From Acanthosoma haemorrhoidale (lineage: Eukaryota > Arthropoda > Insecta > Hemiptera > Acanthosomatidae): a DNA stretch of 64,000 nt. The notes under the pieces were generated by a model. That model ran no database searches, had not been told where the DNA came from, and saw only the letters and a program-made list of their open reading frames with translations. Below are positions 42,091-54,305 of this stretch, in pieces (position 1 is the stretch's first letter; the number at the start of each line of letters is the position of its first letter). The stretch is taken from NCBI GenBank assembly GCA_930367205.1, contig OV884009.1, positions 122,396,639-122,460,638 of the forward strand. The letters run 5' to 3'. Position numbers and translations under genes: made by a program.

Positions 42091-45000
42091 AAAAAGGGGT
42101 TTATAATTCATGATGTCATACCGATATCCATCCATAAAAACGTAGCCATGGTTTGCTCATGAAGTTGTTTTGTGGATACTAAAGATATAAAACACTTACA
42201 TGCATACCAGTTACCAATGCCCAGCATCTGCATGACAACAAAAATTTACTTTATTAAAATTTGTTAAATAAATCTTAACTGAAGTCCCTCTCCCATATTT
42301 TACATTGTTTCAAGTCTTTCTTTTCCAATTGATAGTTTACAAGGCATGATTCAGAGTGGTGAACTATATATGAGAGTTATGTTATATTTATAACAATAAA
42401 ATATATAATAGAAGATAATATAATTAGCCTTTTATTATATAGAATAACACTCTTTACTTGAAACAAATAATGGATAGATAATATGGTAGTTAAGATATTT
42501 TTCAAATTTTGATGTCTCTTTAAATTGTATTTATTGTAACGCTTTACTTTGAAGTAGATACGGGGCTATCACCTGTCTGTCGATTTGAGTGTTCTCGATA
42601 GTGTCCATAAACATGATGAGAACTTGAGTGGTTCCGGCCAGAACTCCCACATATTTCCAAATAGTTCGTTCCTTTGCTTTATATGTCCTTAGTTTAAAAC
42701 TAAATTTTATTTTACAATCAATGTATTCATCATGATGTAAACAAATTTTGGTCCCTGGCAACCGATCCTCGGATCAACTATTATATATATATGTACATTA
42801 TTACATGATCCCCTCTTCTCTACCCTTATTTTATTTTTCTTAAATTTAATTTCACGATGACTTTACTAATAATCTTGGTCGTTTGCCTAGGAATGTGTGC
42901 CTTGGGCGAAGAGTTGATTTGAATTTACTTTTAGTCAGAGTTAATTATTAGAGCAGAGAATGCAATAATAATATTCAATAATAAATAGTGAATTGAGGAA
43001 AACTTTATTAAGAGCTGCATTAATTATTATTATTTATTGTATACTTATAAATTAGAAATTGACTTGAATGAATGATTTAAAATGAACCGCAAAATATAAG
43101 ACTAAATTAATAATATAAATGAAAATTATATTACAAAAAAGTTTATCAATCTAACTTGTTAGAATCAAAAATTTAAAATGCCCATATAATTGTCTTTGAA
43201 TGTAATCGATTACATTTAATATTCTCTTGAATAAAATCGTGCTCTTACTCATTTAAGAAGTGTTTAACATTGGAGGTTGTATATGTTGAAAGCGGCCTCT
43301 GGTCTCGGAGATGGAGTGTAGAATGAAAAACGTCTGCTGTGGATGACGGCGGAACTATTTCACCTCACACAGTATTACATTCAACGAATGGATTTGGACT
43401 GACATATTAACATATTATAATTAACATAATCGATAAATTACGATAAGATAATTTGAAGATTTTTATTAATGGATGGTTTTAATTGTTTCTATTTTATATT
43501 TACAATTCGATTTTCAAAGATACCATACCATAGTAATATATATACACATGTTTTGAGACGAGTATGCAGGGTGCCAATAAGTACCCTGGTCCAGCCAGCC
43601 AATAGGTTACTTTTAATAGTAATAATAATAATAACTGAAGCGGCCCCCACCACTATATTTATAATGGAAATAATTGACTTTTACTTTTATAATTGACTAG
43701 TCAATACAACAATCCAATGATTGTTGTTCAAAAACAAACCTTAAATGCCAAAAGAAATAGGGAATAGTTATTATTAATTCGCTATAAAAATTTATTCTAC
43801 ATAACGTATTAAAAATCTAGTTGTTAATACAAAAGAAATAAACTTATTGTCTACAAATACTTAAATAAACTATTCCTACACAAATGAATAAAATTGAGCT
43901 CATTACCCTTAGTCTTCTTTACTGCCTACTCTATTCTGACGGGATTCATTTAACATTTAAATATTGCTGATCAGTATATCTTTGAACTAGTATTCGGTAC
44001 CTTAATTATTGTTCATTGGGAGTTCCTCGAGTAGTGGTGTCGTTTGATGTTCCATTATTCTGTCCATACAAATCATTTTCCTTTGTTGCGTTTCCTCACA
44101 GATTCCTTGTTATGCCTTTAATGTTTCTTCTATGATCACACTCACTTCTTATTACCAGCTCACTTTAACTTATTATACATTGGAAAATGAAATAGCCGTC
44201 AAACTTGACACTGGACCAGCCTTTGTTTGGGGTTAAGCGTGGACTGACGACTCCTACTCCTCTCGATCTCTTCACAGCTATATCTTCTTATCCCCATTCT
44301 ATTGGCCAAAATAAATGTACAATCCTGGATTTGATTGCCAGGCATTGTCATCCGATGAGTGGCGTGAGCACATTAGCCAGGGCGTCCGCGCTGTTCTTCC
44401 AGCGTCTTCGAAGAACCTCCTGTCATTTGACTGGAAAACTGTATCCTGCCCATGATCCCCAGGCCGTTCTCATCTCAAATATTCAAAATAGCTCGCTGAC
44501 ATTTAAACTTATATGAATTAAACATGATTAGCTAAGATTACTGGAGGTATTTTTAGTTAGTATTTATTTACCCCCAGACATAATTATATGGGACTTAAAC
44601 TCGCTGTAGCTATATGCATCCGTGAACTGAATGTCTGAGAAGGAGATGGCAAAAGACTTTACCACCGATTCCCTAACTTTACCTTTACATTGACTTCACC
44701 CGGATTTCCACTGTAGCATATTATAGTTGACTGTGACCAATGCCAATGTCAAGTCAACAATTATTAACAATTAGCAGGCCAAATATCTCAAGTATTTTTT
44801 CACAATTATTAGTTGTGATTTAATTTTCAAATTCTACTAGCATTTATTTATGAGCTTTTCTAAATTTGTTTAGTGTCGATATGTATTCAATAAATGAGGC
44901 AGAAATCTATTGTGCTGAATGTCCGTGAATATTTGCTTAAGATTTCTTTTGCCCAAAAAAACAAAAAATAGTGTTTATTTATAATCAAACTTTTAAAATA

Positions 45001-45170
45001 TATTTGTCTAAGCACGTTAGACTTATATCACTTCCATGAGTATATTGTCCATAAATTAATCAGAGAGGATATTAATTTCTTCATAATTTTGAAATATATC
45101 TTTCGGTGTGTCTACAAGAGTGTACAAAACGAAACTATTTTTGTAAAAAGTGATTTATTAAATTTTCTTA
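42091..45170. other. Unassigned AT-rich intergenic sequence
   Basis: No supported gene or repeat. Isolated ORFs of 75-103 codons (42531-42761 minus, with one possible membrane segment; 44205-44516 plus) lack recognisable motifs and are not called. Confidence 0.45.
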
Positions 45171-45179
45171 CAAAAACCT

Positions 45180-45413
45180 TTAATCTCCTTCGAAATACTC
45201 TCCATTGGGGTCAATATATTTGTCCAATCTTTTATTTCAATGTACCAAACATTTTTTAAATTACTCTTTTTTGATGCGAGACAGGGGCTCCGTCGTTTTT
45301 GTTTTTACTTCTTCAACATCTGCAAAACGCTTTCTTTTCATTCGAGGGATTATAAACAAGTGGCAAGGGGTTAGATTGGGTGAATAGGGACGATGAGGCA
45401 AACCATTTTTGGT
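45180..45413 (-). pseudogene. Mariner-type transposase, C-terminal remnant
   Basis: In one minus frame: GLPHRPYSPNLTPCHLF, then PRMKRKRFADVEEVKTKTTE, then FKKCLVH, then LDKYIDPNGEYFEGD and a stop at 45180. This is the end of a mariner transposase. The normal PYSPDLAPxDF block carries the last catalytic Asp; here the position reads His (PCHLF). Two in-frame stops (where Glu and Trp are expected) confirm decay. The N-terminal two thirds and the inverted terminal repeats were not found. Confidence 0.8.
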
Positions 45414-48400
45414 CTAAAATCGGCACACATCCCGGGATTTATGTTACAGCAAGTACATTATAAGGGAAAGTATGTGACAAACCATTAAACATTAAACAAA
45501 TCTGCCCTCTTCCTAACTGACCCACTTCGCTTCTTACTGCTCAGTGAATTGGTAGTTGTTGAACATTTAAACTTTGCGGACTTGGCAGAATTCACGCATT
45601 TAATCTCGTTTGAGCCCATATCAAAGTTTTTTTGTCAATATTTTAGCTATTTACATTTTCCTTAAATAAATTTTCAGAAATCGTGAAAGAAATAGTCTAA
45701 CATTGAGAATGGAGTATTTTTTCAAAATTATTTTGAAGTATTCAATACTAATAATTATACATTTTCCTCTATTCTGTTTATTGTTGTGCTAGTTTATTTA
45801 CTAATCCTTAAAACATGTTGGCACTACTATTGCAAAACCGCCCAACTGTATTTAGAACTGTGCAACTGGTGTAAAATGCCAAATAAGGTTTACGAAATGC
45901 TAGTGTGTGGGAAAAAAGTAATTGGCGCTAGGGTTTTGCAAGTAGACACGGCAATGGACGAATCCCCGAGAGGCCAATACAAAGATAGTCGACGATAGCA
46001 ATTTAGTAATTACCGATAATGTACCAGCATTTCCTATACATGCTTCTCATACATGTAAGTGAAATTCGGATTGTGAAAAAAAAAATTAATATTATTTAGG
46101 ATTTCAAAATTAAAATTTTTTATTAGAAGAAAACAATTTTATTGTATTTTCGGAGATTATTATAAAATATTTGAATTATTATGTTCTTATATTAATGAAT
46201 TTCGGGTGTTCAAAATAGTTAACTGTTTCATAAAAAAAATATAAATTTGAAGGAGTTCATTTTATCATTAAAAAATTCACCAGGACTGCTACCTCTCTCA
46301 AGTGGTTTCCTCTCATATGATTGATAAAAGGGGACAATCAATCAGCATTGGTGATAACAAGGTTCTTCCGGCCATATATATATTTTCTATTACAATATTT
46401 TTTTTGTTTAACAAATGGTTCAATTTATTTATTTTTTATTTTATTTGAAAGACAGAAATCTTTCATTTCTCCTAGTAATTAATCATTTATTTCCGTATAT
46501 TTCTTTATGTTCCAAGAAGTTTTTTTTTATAATTAAAGACAAAGGTAAATTGTTTTAATATGTTTATACATTCAATGCGCAATTTTACAAGTTTAGTTTT
46601 ATTTTTTCGAGACAACTTTGACTGTTTTACAGTAGCTAGTAATCTAATGGTTGGAACAGCTGTTAAAGGAGAGTTAATCCTTTGGAAAAAGGTGAAAAAT
46701 CCGCCAACTATGGACTGTATTTGCGCTGTAAAGCTATTAGTGGCATTTCTTCAGTTGGAAATCATCGCTGGTCGAGGAAGGTCATACCTCATACCTTTTC
46801 GACGATCACAGTCCGGCTATTTGAAAAGGGATTGGAAAACTGTGGAATTATTGCGATCCACCCCTCCCCCTAACAAAGGATATGAAACGATACATGCAGT
46901 TTGAACCTTGGGCACCCGAACAGATCGTTATACAATGCAATGTTATGTTGAGTACAATAAAATGTTACATTTTCTACAAAACCTACTTACACATGTTTCA
47001 ATTCACTGTTCTCTCTGGAATTCACCTTAGCATAAATATAAGTTGAATGAGATTTCTTAGCTACTACTAACAAAAAACTAAATTACTTACAAAATAATTT
47101 TATTCATTACAATAATTATAAGCAATTAATTTCGCTATTATTCTTTAAAACTTATAATTTACATTATGTATTATACAATTACACAAATCAAATGCTTAAC
47201 ATAAACTAAATACTTAAGTTAACTTACTTTATATAAGCATATTTACAAAAATTTTACAGTATAAAACAAACCCAAATACGTTTAGAATGATACTGAACTT
47301 ATAGAAGAAAAATTACATACGTGACTTACATTCAGATAGAAGAATTTATTAAATTAAAACATAAATGAAACAATTATACGTTAGGTAAATTGAATTTTAG
47401 ATAAATTTTCAAATATGAAACTCGGTTTAGATATTGTGCAAGGTTTTTACATTAATTTTCGGTCCACTTCTTGCGCTTTAAGATAACACTCTGGGAGTTT
47501 CATGGCAGGTTTGCCAATTGTCTGATAATATCATAATTATCACAATTACAATACACATTACAATAATCATTGTAATTTCATAAACCGATTATGTGACTCT
47601 ATCCGTCGTCTCTGGGATTCTAAAATCTTCATACATGGCTCTGGAATAGATTGCTATTCTTGAGTGGGCGTGCTGCTGTTTAATCCCACTTCTGATCTGG
47701 GAGAATGGGCTATCAAAAATAGTCCGGGTCAGAATTTATAATAGAAACTCTGTTTGAACTGATTGACACATATATCAATATCTAGAATATATTTATAAAT
47801 TTGTCCTCGACAGAACATTTAGTTGGAGTTCCTAGACCTAGTACTGCCAAACATCAGAGCTAACGCTTTGCAAGCAAATGTTTTTTCCTTCAATAGCGAT
47901 TATTAGCTCTTCAAACACATCTTCTGTTGTAGTCGTTGTTCGTAGCTGATGGACATCGAGGAGATTTAAAAAGATTCTCGTTGACTATACGAACGAAAAC
48001 ACACAGCTAAACAGATGATTTGTTGGTGCAAGTTTCGTCCAAATTCATAGACAAATATTTGCAGCTTAATATCGTAGAAATTACAATCTGCCATCTCGTT
48101 AATCCACCGCATTGCCACGTTTTGAGAGTAGTTATAAAAGCTAGGATGAGCCACAGATTTGGGAGCGAGACGACGAGATGGGTAGTGGGAGGGGGGACGA
48201 CAGGTTTAAGGCGTTGAAGGATAGGCTAAGCCACGACGAGGCGCTCTTGATATGCTAAACCCGCAACATCTTATTCTTGATTGTGACAACCTTGACATCG
48301 AGGGGGACGTTCTTATTTTAAGACTTAATTTATGTCAAGGTCGGTTGTACCTGATTATTGATTTTGGTATTTAAGTGAAGACTATTTAATCTAACTAATC

Positions 48401-48704
48401 CATTGGTACTTTTTAACATCTTTGGACAACGCTTGCCATAGTTGTATCTTATTAATTAATGATTTTTTTAAGTAATTGGTACCATGAAACCTAATAACTT
48501 AATTAAGCATAGTTGGTTCGGAGGTTCTCATATAATTTTAATTTTTCTCGATTCCTGCAGACCGAACAATCTGAATCGGTAAAATGGAGATCACCCGTCT
48601 AGAGAGATTTGTAGAAAATTTAAGGGAGATTAAGAAGCTTATAGAGAAGTATGAAGCTTAAAATTGTAGGCCAATAACTGTTTATAAATTGAAAACTTTA
48701 AAAT
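45414..48704. other. Unassigned AT-rich intergenic sequence
   Basis: No supported gene. A plus ORF at 46560-46904 and its overlapping frame show no family I know. At 48583-48660 a 25-codon ORF (MEITRLERFVENLREIKKL) follows a pyrimidine tract plus CAG and precedes AATAAA; it could be a terminal exon but could equally be chance. Confidence 0.4.
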
Positions 48705-48925
48705 AAATGTTTCCAGGTCTGAGTATTATAGAGTTTCAAGAGTTGGTGGGAGGGGGGGCCTCAACACTTCCACCCTTTCATAAGCAGGAACGAGAGAGAG
48801 GCTGGAGTTAACGTTGAGCTACAGTTAAAGGTAGATACCTTAAATGTTTGGATTGTTTATCATTTTATACATTTTTTTCTATTAAAATCTCTAACATGAA
48901 TGTTATATTTTTTTAGAAAAAAATT
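48705..48925 (+). repeat. Left arm of a ~1.35-kb inverted repeat
   Basis: About 220 bp, inverted relative to 49838-50058. It includes CTCAACACTTCCACCCTTTC and GCTGGAGTTAACGTTGAGCT, nearly identical in both arms. The sequence differs from the TIRs at 20976/23026. Confidence 0.85.
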
Positions 48926-49299
48926 TTGTCCTTATACCTAACAATTAAAAAACCATAGCCCTTCATTTTATAAGTTTCAAAAACTAGAAGAGATGAAGAA
49001 AGAATAAACTTAAAAAATAACATAATATTTTGTAAAACTTTGAAAACATTAACCTTTCAAATTATATCATTTTATTATCATTCTATTGTTTTTATAAAGT
49101 ACCTTTAACGAAAAACTCTTATTATTTTTTTTTTATCTGCCTTGAATATACTATTGAATGTGATATACTAAATCGCACAAAAAAAATTCAAGTAGAATAT
49201 GTAATTTTATTCATTAACAAGCTATAAATAATTTAAAGCTTCTTTTTGACTACAAGCCTGTCTACGTTCAAAATTTTAAAAACACTTGTCACAGATATC

Positions 49300-49825
49300 A
49301 CTCAATAGCATAAACTATTTAATCATTGTGTCCATAAAACAAGACAATTTAATACATTGATATATTGTAAAGGTGATTGCATATCCATGATTCAGATCCA
49401 TCTAGGAGGTTGAACTCTCTGTTAGCAAAGCAATCCATGGGTAGACATGTTCATCTTCGCTCTTCTGCTGAATTGAATGGATATATTCTTAAACGATCAC
49501 ATTCCTCTACTTTCCTTATTAGTTTTCTTATTCAAGTAATTGAGTATCTGTGACGATTTATATTGAATGGCACCCCATTCCTCTCCGTCCATATGAATAA
49601 GTGACAGATGGCAGGTCAAACACAATCGGAACACCCCCGCACAATCCCACTTTGATTGATACATTTCCTACTGCTGATGAGAAACACCGTGATGAGAACT
49701 AGCTCTGGGTTCATCGCCTCAAAGTTTCTCAACGATTGGACCGGGAAAGAGTCTAATACCATACAAATAAATTTTGAATTGATGGAAATAAGAGCTGTTT
49801 CGAATTTTCTGATAATATCCAACAT
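49300..49825 (-). pseudogene. Diverged relative of TIR-element protein 2
   Basis: Across frameshifts the minus strand gives PELVLITVFL, then VSIKVGLCGGVPIVF, then LIHMDGEEWGAIQYKSSQIL, then EHVYPWIALLTES and a CIKLSCFMD word. These align in order with ELALVTVYPL, FIKVGLRAGVPMVAL, IYLDKEQWDELRARSSNIL, EHAYPWTLLLNEN and CIKLCELFD in the protein at 21642-22174. The function is unknown. It lies between two inverted-repeat arms, like its relative. Confidence 0.65.
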
Positions 49826-49837
49826 TCAGGGAAGATT

Positions 49838-50058
49838 ATTTTTTTTTTTAAATATAACATTCATGTTAGAGATTTTAATAGAAAAAATTGTATAACATGA
49901 TAAACAATCCAAACATTTAAGGTACCTACCTTTAACTGTAGCTCAACGTTAACTCCAGCCTCTCTCTCGTTCCTGCTTATGAAAGGGTGGAAGTGTTGAG
50001 GCTCCCCCCTCCTTGGGGGACTCTTGAAACTCTATAATACTCAAATCTGGAAGCATTT
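49838..50058 (-). repeat. Right arm of the ~1.35-kb inverted repeat
   Basis: Complement of 48705-48925, with a few indels in the G-run (GGGGGG versus CCCCCAAGGAGGGG). It separates two partial copies of the same coding block (49700-49790 and 50078-50135). Confidence 0.85.
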
Positions 50059-50077
50059 GTATTAAACGTTTCTGGAC

Positions 50078-50404
50078 GATTGGACCGGGAGATATTCTAA
50101 TATCAAGCAAATCAATTTTCAAATGAAAATTCTACTCTAAAACTATATTACGCGTACAAAGGTACCTACTGTAACAGAGAAAGGAAAGGGTTGAAAAATA
50201 AACTGAGAAAATTGAAGGAATGGATGAAAAAAGAAGCGGCAGTGAAGAGTGAATAGTGGGGAATACTGGCGCCAGTTGATTATCAGAAAACATCAAAGGA
50301 TGGGCTTCTTTTGTCTTCCCACCTGGATCATATGCGATGAACAAGAACGGAGCTTTCTCTCTTGTTTTTAGCACTTGGCAACACTTTTCTTCCAGGTTTA
50401 CCAA
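50078..50404 (-). pseudogene. Second partial copy of the unknown coding block
   Basis: 50078-50135 encodes KLICLILEYLPVQSSRN, matching KFICMVLDSFPVQSLRN at 49720-49790 (protein level and about 58 bp of DNA similarity). Upstream in sense the frame from MVNLEEKCCQVLKTREKAPF is open but unrecognised. The duplication suggests the right inverted-repeat arm arrived by insertion or rearrangement in this gene. Confidence 0.5.
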
Positions 50405-50699
50405 ATCACATCTTTGTAGGCATATTATGGGCCACCTTACCAGTCATTCCGGAAATTCCCATTTTCAATCATTGAAAAATAATTTATTATAATTGTAGTA
50501 AAACTCCGGGGAAAAATGATTAAACAAAACTTTTAAAAAATCGTGAGATATTTGGCCACCCCTGGTTCAGAAGTATTACCTAGCTATAAACAAACACGAA
50601 AATCAAAAGGTCTTATTTTCCACATGGTGTCATACTAAGATGTGTATTATTTAGTTTCTTCAAACTAAGTGGCAAGAAGACTTTCTGCATGCGTGCAGG

Positions 50700-51562
50700 C
50701 AGTAATCCTTCAATTTTCGATCTGGTTATTGGTTGGTACAATAAGGTATCCTGTATAGGACTGTTCGTGAATGGGTAACTTGACAATTACATGAAATGAA
50801 GCATGTTGATATGAACAATAAATTTTTGTGTTTTCCCAGATTATTTGTGCATTGTCATTAGAGATTAACGTTACATTGTTTGATATCCCTTTAAGGATAT
50901 CATTTAATAATTTAAAATGTATTACTCCGATTTTGCAAAATTCCATTGTTAAAATAAGTTCAGAAATCTTGTTTTTCTAATAACTGCATATGAGTAAGAA
51001 ATGAATAAGCTTTTTCTTCTATGCTTACCATTTTTATGCTAGATTGGGTTTCTCTAAAATTCGTATTGATTCGTCCTATGTCCTTATTAAATTTGTCTAT
51101 AATCTGTCTGTTTGTGTTAGAAATGTTTAGTTCGTTAATATCAGCCTGCCTGTTTGCTTGTGCTAGTTTTTCAATCACTGAGTCATAATGTTGTTTGTCT
51201 TTTGCGCCCATCTTTCCTGTGATCTATGAAATTGCTTCACCTAATCCGTTTATTATTCCGCGTTTTTGTCTTTTCGAGTGAAATTTTATTAAGTTCTCTT
51301 GATTGATAAATGAACTGTCGTATTCTTAGATTATCTCGTAGATGCTAGAATTACTGTATTTGTGTATAACTTTATTAATTTCGTCAATCAGTATCGTAGT
51401 GTTGTAGTAGTGGTATGTTTCATAGTATTTGTCTATTATTCTGATAGTGTTTATTTTATATTTTAGTATTCCGTTATTGTCTGTTAGATCTTGCATGTTA
51501 ATTGCTGATACGGTTACTAGGACCTGGATCAAGATGAATGTCAGTGTCATTGTCTGTAACAA
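50700..51562 (-). pseudogene. Env-like (F-protein-type) remnant of element C
   Basis: Directly after integrase, a frame begins at 51562 with a hydrophobic signal-peptide-like N-terminus. In another frame near 51275 a furin-like RQKR site is followed by a Gly-rich GIINGLG segment, the layout of the fusion-peptide region in errantivirus/F-type envelope proteins. Helical segments (51211-50960) and a further block (50946-50710) follow. The region is broken by several frameshifts and stops, and no transmembrane anchor is found, so it is non-functional. Confidence 0.6.
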
Positions 51563-52780
51563 AATATTTTTTCTTTTGTTTATTAGGTCTTTTAATGTTA
51601 TTTATGTGCGTGTTGCCTATTTTTATTTTATTGTATAGTAAATTCTTTTTTTGGTTTGATTCTAGGTGTTTTGACAAATTCTTCTGAGGTAACCTCAGGA
51701 GGTTCCTCACGATTTTGATTGAGTTTTTCGTTTCGAGTTTCTTTTATGTATTCTACTTTCTGTCTTACTTCCGTATGTAAGTCTTTTAGTCGTTGGAAAT
51801 AGTTATTAACATGTACTTCTTGTATGTCTTATGTGTCATACGAGTCTTTTATTTTTCCAAACGTTATTTCATTGGGGGGTAATTTAAGGTTTTGATTTAA
51901 AGTGTTATTGTATGCTATCGTGCTTGTTTGTACAATTCTTTCGAAGTTAATATTTTTATTTTTATTAATATTTATTCTCATTATTTCGTTAAAAGTGGCA
52001 TGACATTTGTTTAGTATGCCTAAAGAATTTGAATAATTTTTACTAGTATAATGAGTTTCAATGTTGGTTGCTTTGCAGAATTGTTGAATTAAAATATTGT
52101 TGAATTCTTTACCATGATCCGCGCAAATACGCTCTGGTATAGGGTATAGGCTAATGTATAGTTCTAAAGTCTGGCAGATAGTTAACGCGTTTATGTTATT
52201 AATTACTTGTGTGTATAGTCGTTTTGAGAAGGTGTCAATAGTTGTAAAAATTATCTTTTTATCAAATTGTAATAAATCCATCATAATTTCTTGAAATGGT
52301 ATATTACGAGTCGGTGTTGTTAAGAATTTACTTTTAATTGGTTTCCTATCGTATTTGTTTGTTTTACATATTTCACATTGATTTATAACTTCTGCGATTT
52401 TATCCTTCATGTTTGGAAAGTAAATTGTTCGTTTTAGTTTATCATATGTTTCTAAAATTCCGCGATGACATGTTTTACCATAATGATAACCTAAAATTGC
52501 TTGTTGTTGGTCACTCGATTCTGTAATGTCTTCACATATTAAAAAGTATCTTTTAAGTCTTACTGTTCTATAGTCTTTTTCAATTAAGTTCTGTATTTGT
52601 TTGTAATAATCCTCATAAATTTCGTTTAACGCTTCAAAGTTCGTTTGGCAATACATTCCGTATGTTTTATTTGGTCGCAGTATTTCTAACAGTAATTCGT
52701 TTATTTTTTCAATGTCGTTAATGTGTAAAGTGTAACGGTTTTTTTCAAGTATTTTTTCATAGGTGACTCTATTTGCTCCA
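51498..52780 (-). pseudogene. Element C (minus) integrase
   Basis: The open block at 52656-51829 has the HHCC finger (YHYGKTCHRG ... CEICKTNKYDR), Asp in IMMDLLQFD and Asp in CADHGKEFNN. At the third catalytic position it has AAC (Asn, 52009-52011; GILNKCHATF). The C-terminal barrel continues in other frames to 51498 (LLYNKIKIGNTHINNIKRP). The upstream linker (52996-52784, Asp/Glu-rich, LPILTNEDLESLITQ) precedes it. Confidence 0.83.
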
Positions 52781-52783
52781 CGT

Positions 52784-52996
52784 TTAACAATTATTTGATT
52801 TTTTTTCGACTTTAATGCATTTGTCTTTTTCCACTAACCATATTTGTCCGTTATTACTGTCTTGTGAGTGTTGAGTTATTAGACTTTCTAAGTCTTCGTT
52901 AGTTAGTATTGGTAATTCCTCTATTGTTTCTAAAATTTCGTCATTGTCTGAAGTTTCGTCATTATTTAATAATTGGTCTATAAGGGCCTTAATCAA
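52784..52996 (-). pseudogene. Element C (minus) acidic linker before integrase
   Basis: A 70-residue open block rich in Asn, Asp and Glu (NNDETSDNDEILETIEELPI). It sits between segment R and integrase, where gypsy pol has the RNase H-integrase tether. The plus copy lacks it. Confidence 0.5.
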
Positions 52997-53001
52997 TTAA
53001 A

Positions 53002-53351
53002 TGGATTTAAAGCATTTAAAGAATATTCACGATCTGCGAATGGATTAAGTGATAATGAAATCACAAAGTTTCACTTGGACAGAATTTAGGTAGAATTATC
53101 TTGACGATAGTTCCATAGGCTTTACTAGGTTTACTAATTCTAATAATAGTCTTTTTGTATAAACTTCTACAGTTTATAGGTCATCTTAACAGTATTATTC
53201 AATGATAATAATAAAAGAAAGAAAGAAACTTTTTTTTCTTTTTATAATCATACTCTATTGCACAAAAAACATCCCTAAAGTTATTTCTAAACTCTTGCCG
53301 TTCATTAATTTTATTGTTGTTCAAATCAAACACGCAAAAGGAAATTTCATC
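53002..53351 (-). repeat. Segment R, long copy in element C (minus)
   Basis: Sense start GATGAAATTTCC, coding FCVFDLNNNKINE and NNFRDVFCAIEYDY in frame with the RT N-terminus, then stop, a degenerate hairpin region and the AT-rich tail to TGGATTTAAAGC. Same sense orientation and same start as in element G. Confidence 0.75.
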
Positions 53352-53966
53352 TTTTATCTGATTTTTTAATTGCTCGGGGTACCGATAATTCCTTGTATAA
53401 ATTGGGTCATTATTTTTGGTATTTATCCGATGCTTTATTAAATTAGTAGCTTGGAGTTTCTCGTTTTCTTTTTTTATTACGTCACCATTGTCGGAAATTA
53501 TTTTTATTAAGTTGTTAGATAATTATGTCGGTAAATGTTCTGTTCTTAGTATGTTCTTTATTTCCTCTTCGTTATCCATTAGGTTTATTTCATTTTGAAT
53601 CTTTAAATCTGAATTTATTGTTTCCGATCACTATGTGATTTTCCGTACAATTTATATTCATCTTTAAATCCTTCATTGTTTCAAAACCTAATAGGATATC
53701 GAATCTATTAGAAAATCGATAAACTAAGAATTCGATCATTTGGTCTATACCTATTGCATTTTTGATATTTACCTTGACACTTGAATCGCCGTCGTCATAA
53801 CCCGTGGGCGTTTTGATAGAAAATTCTTTTTCTATTAATGTAAAGTTATGTTTTTTTACTATGTCTGGGTGTATATAATTTTTCGTCGCACCCGTATCAA
53901 TTAACCATTTGTTGTTTTTGAAATCAATAATGTATGGTGTCGTTAGTATAATGTAGTTCTTCGCAT
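53352..53966 (-). pseudogene. Element C (minus) protease and RT N-terminus
   Basis: Protease: KWLIDTGATKNYIHPD and FDILLGFETMKDL, closely matching the plus copy. After a shift near 53590 the frame runs through ATNLIKHRINTK-like wording to YTRNYRYPEQ at about 53385 and then into segment R. The rest of RT is absent. Confidence 0.78.
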
Positions 53967-53977
53967 TGTTTATTATT
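53967..53977. repeat. Target-site duplication of LINE B3 (left)
   Basis: TGTTTATTATT, repeated at 58184-58194. Confidence 0.75.
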
Positions 53978-54305
53978 TTTTTTTTATACTCCATAATTCC
54001 TTTATTGTACTATAATACAATCTGCCTTTTATAAGGCAATAAGTAATTAACATAAATGTTCTCATTCATACTATATTTACAGTTCATCATTCACTCGCTC
54101 ATTCATACAATATTTACAGACAGCCCAGAGACCCCCCAAATCCACCGCGAAGAGAAAGCGGAGTCTTGGGAAGTCCCCCACGCTCCTCCGTCAGCCGCGT
54201 CACCGGATACTAGCCAGTGGAGGTTGACCAACAGCGCGAGAGCCACAGAAGCTCAGGACATGATTGGAGAAACTGGCCATTGCCAGGACTCCCACTGTCA
54301 CGCGT

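Noticed and set aside
42531..42761. Minus ORF with a possible membrane segment
   Set aside because: Single isolated frame without conservation or context.
44205..44516. Plus ORF of 103 codons as a host gene
   Set aside because: No recognisable domain, no splice context, no second copy; left uncalled.
46560..46904. Plus ORF of 114 codons as a host gene
   Set aside because: I considered a FLYWCH-type or transposase fragment but could not match the required residues in any frame.
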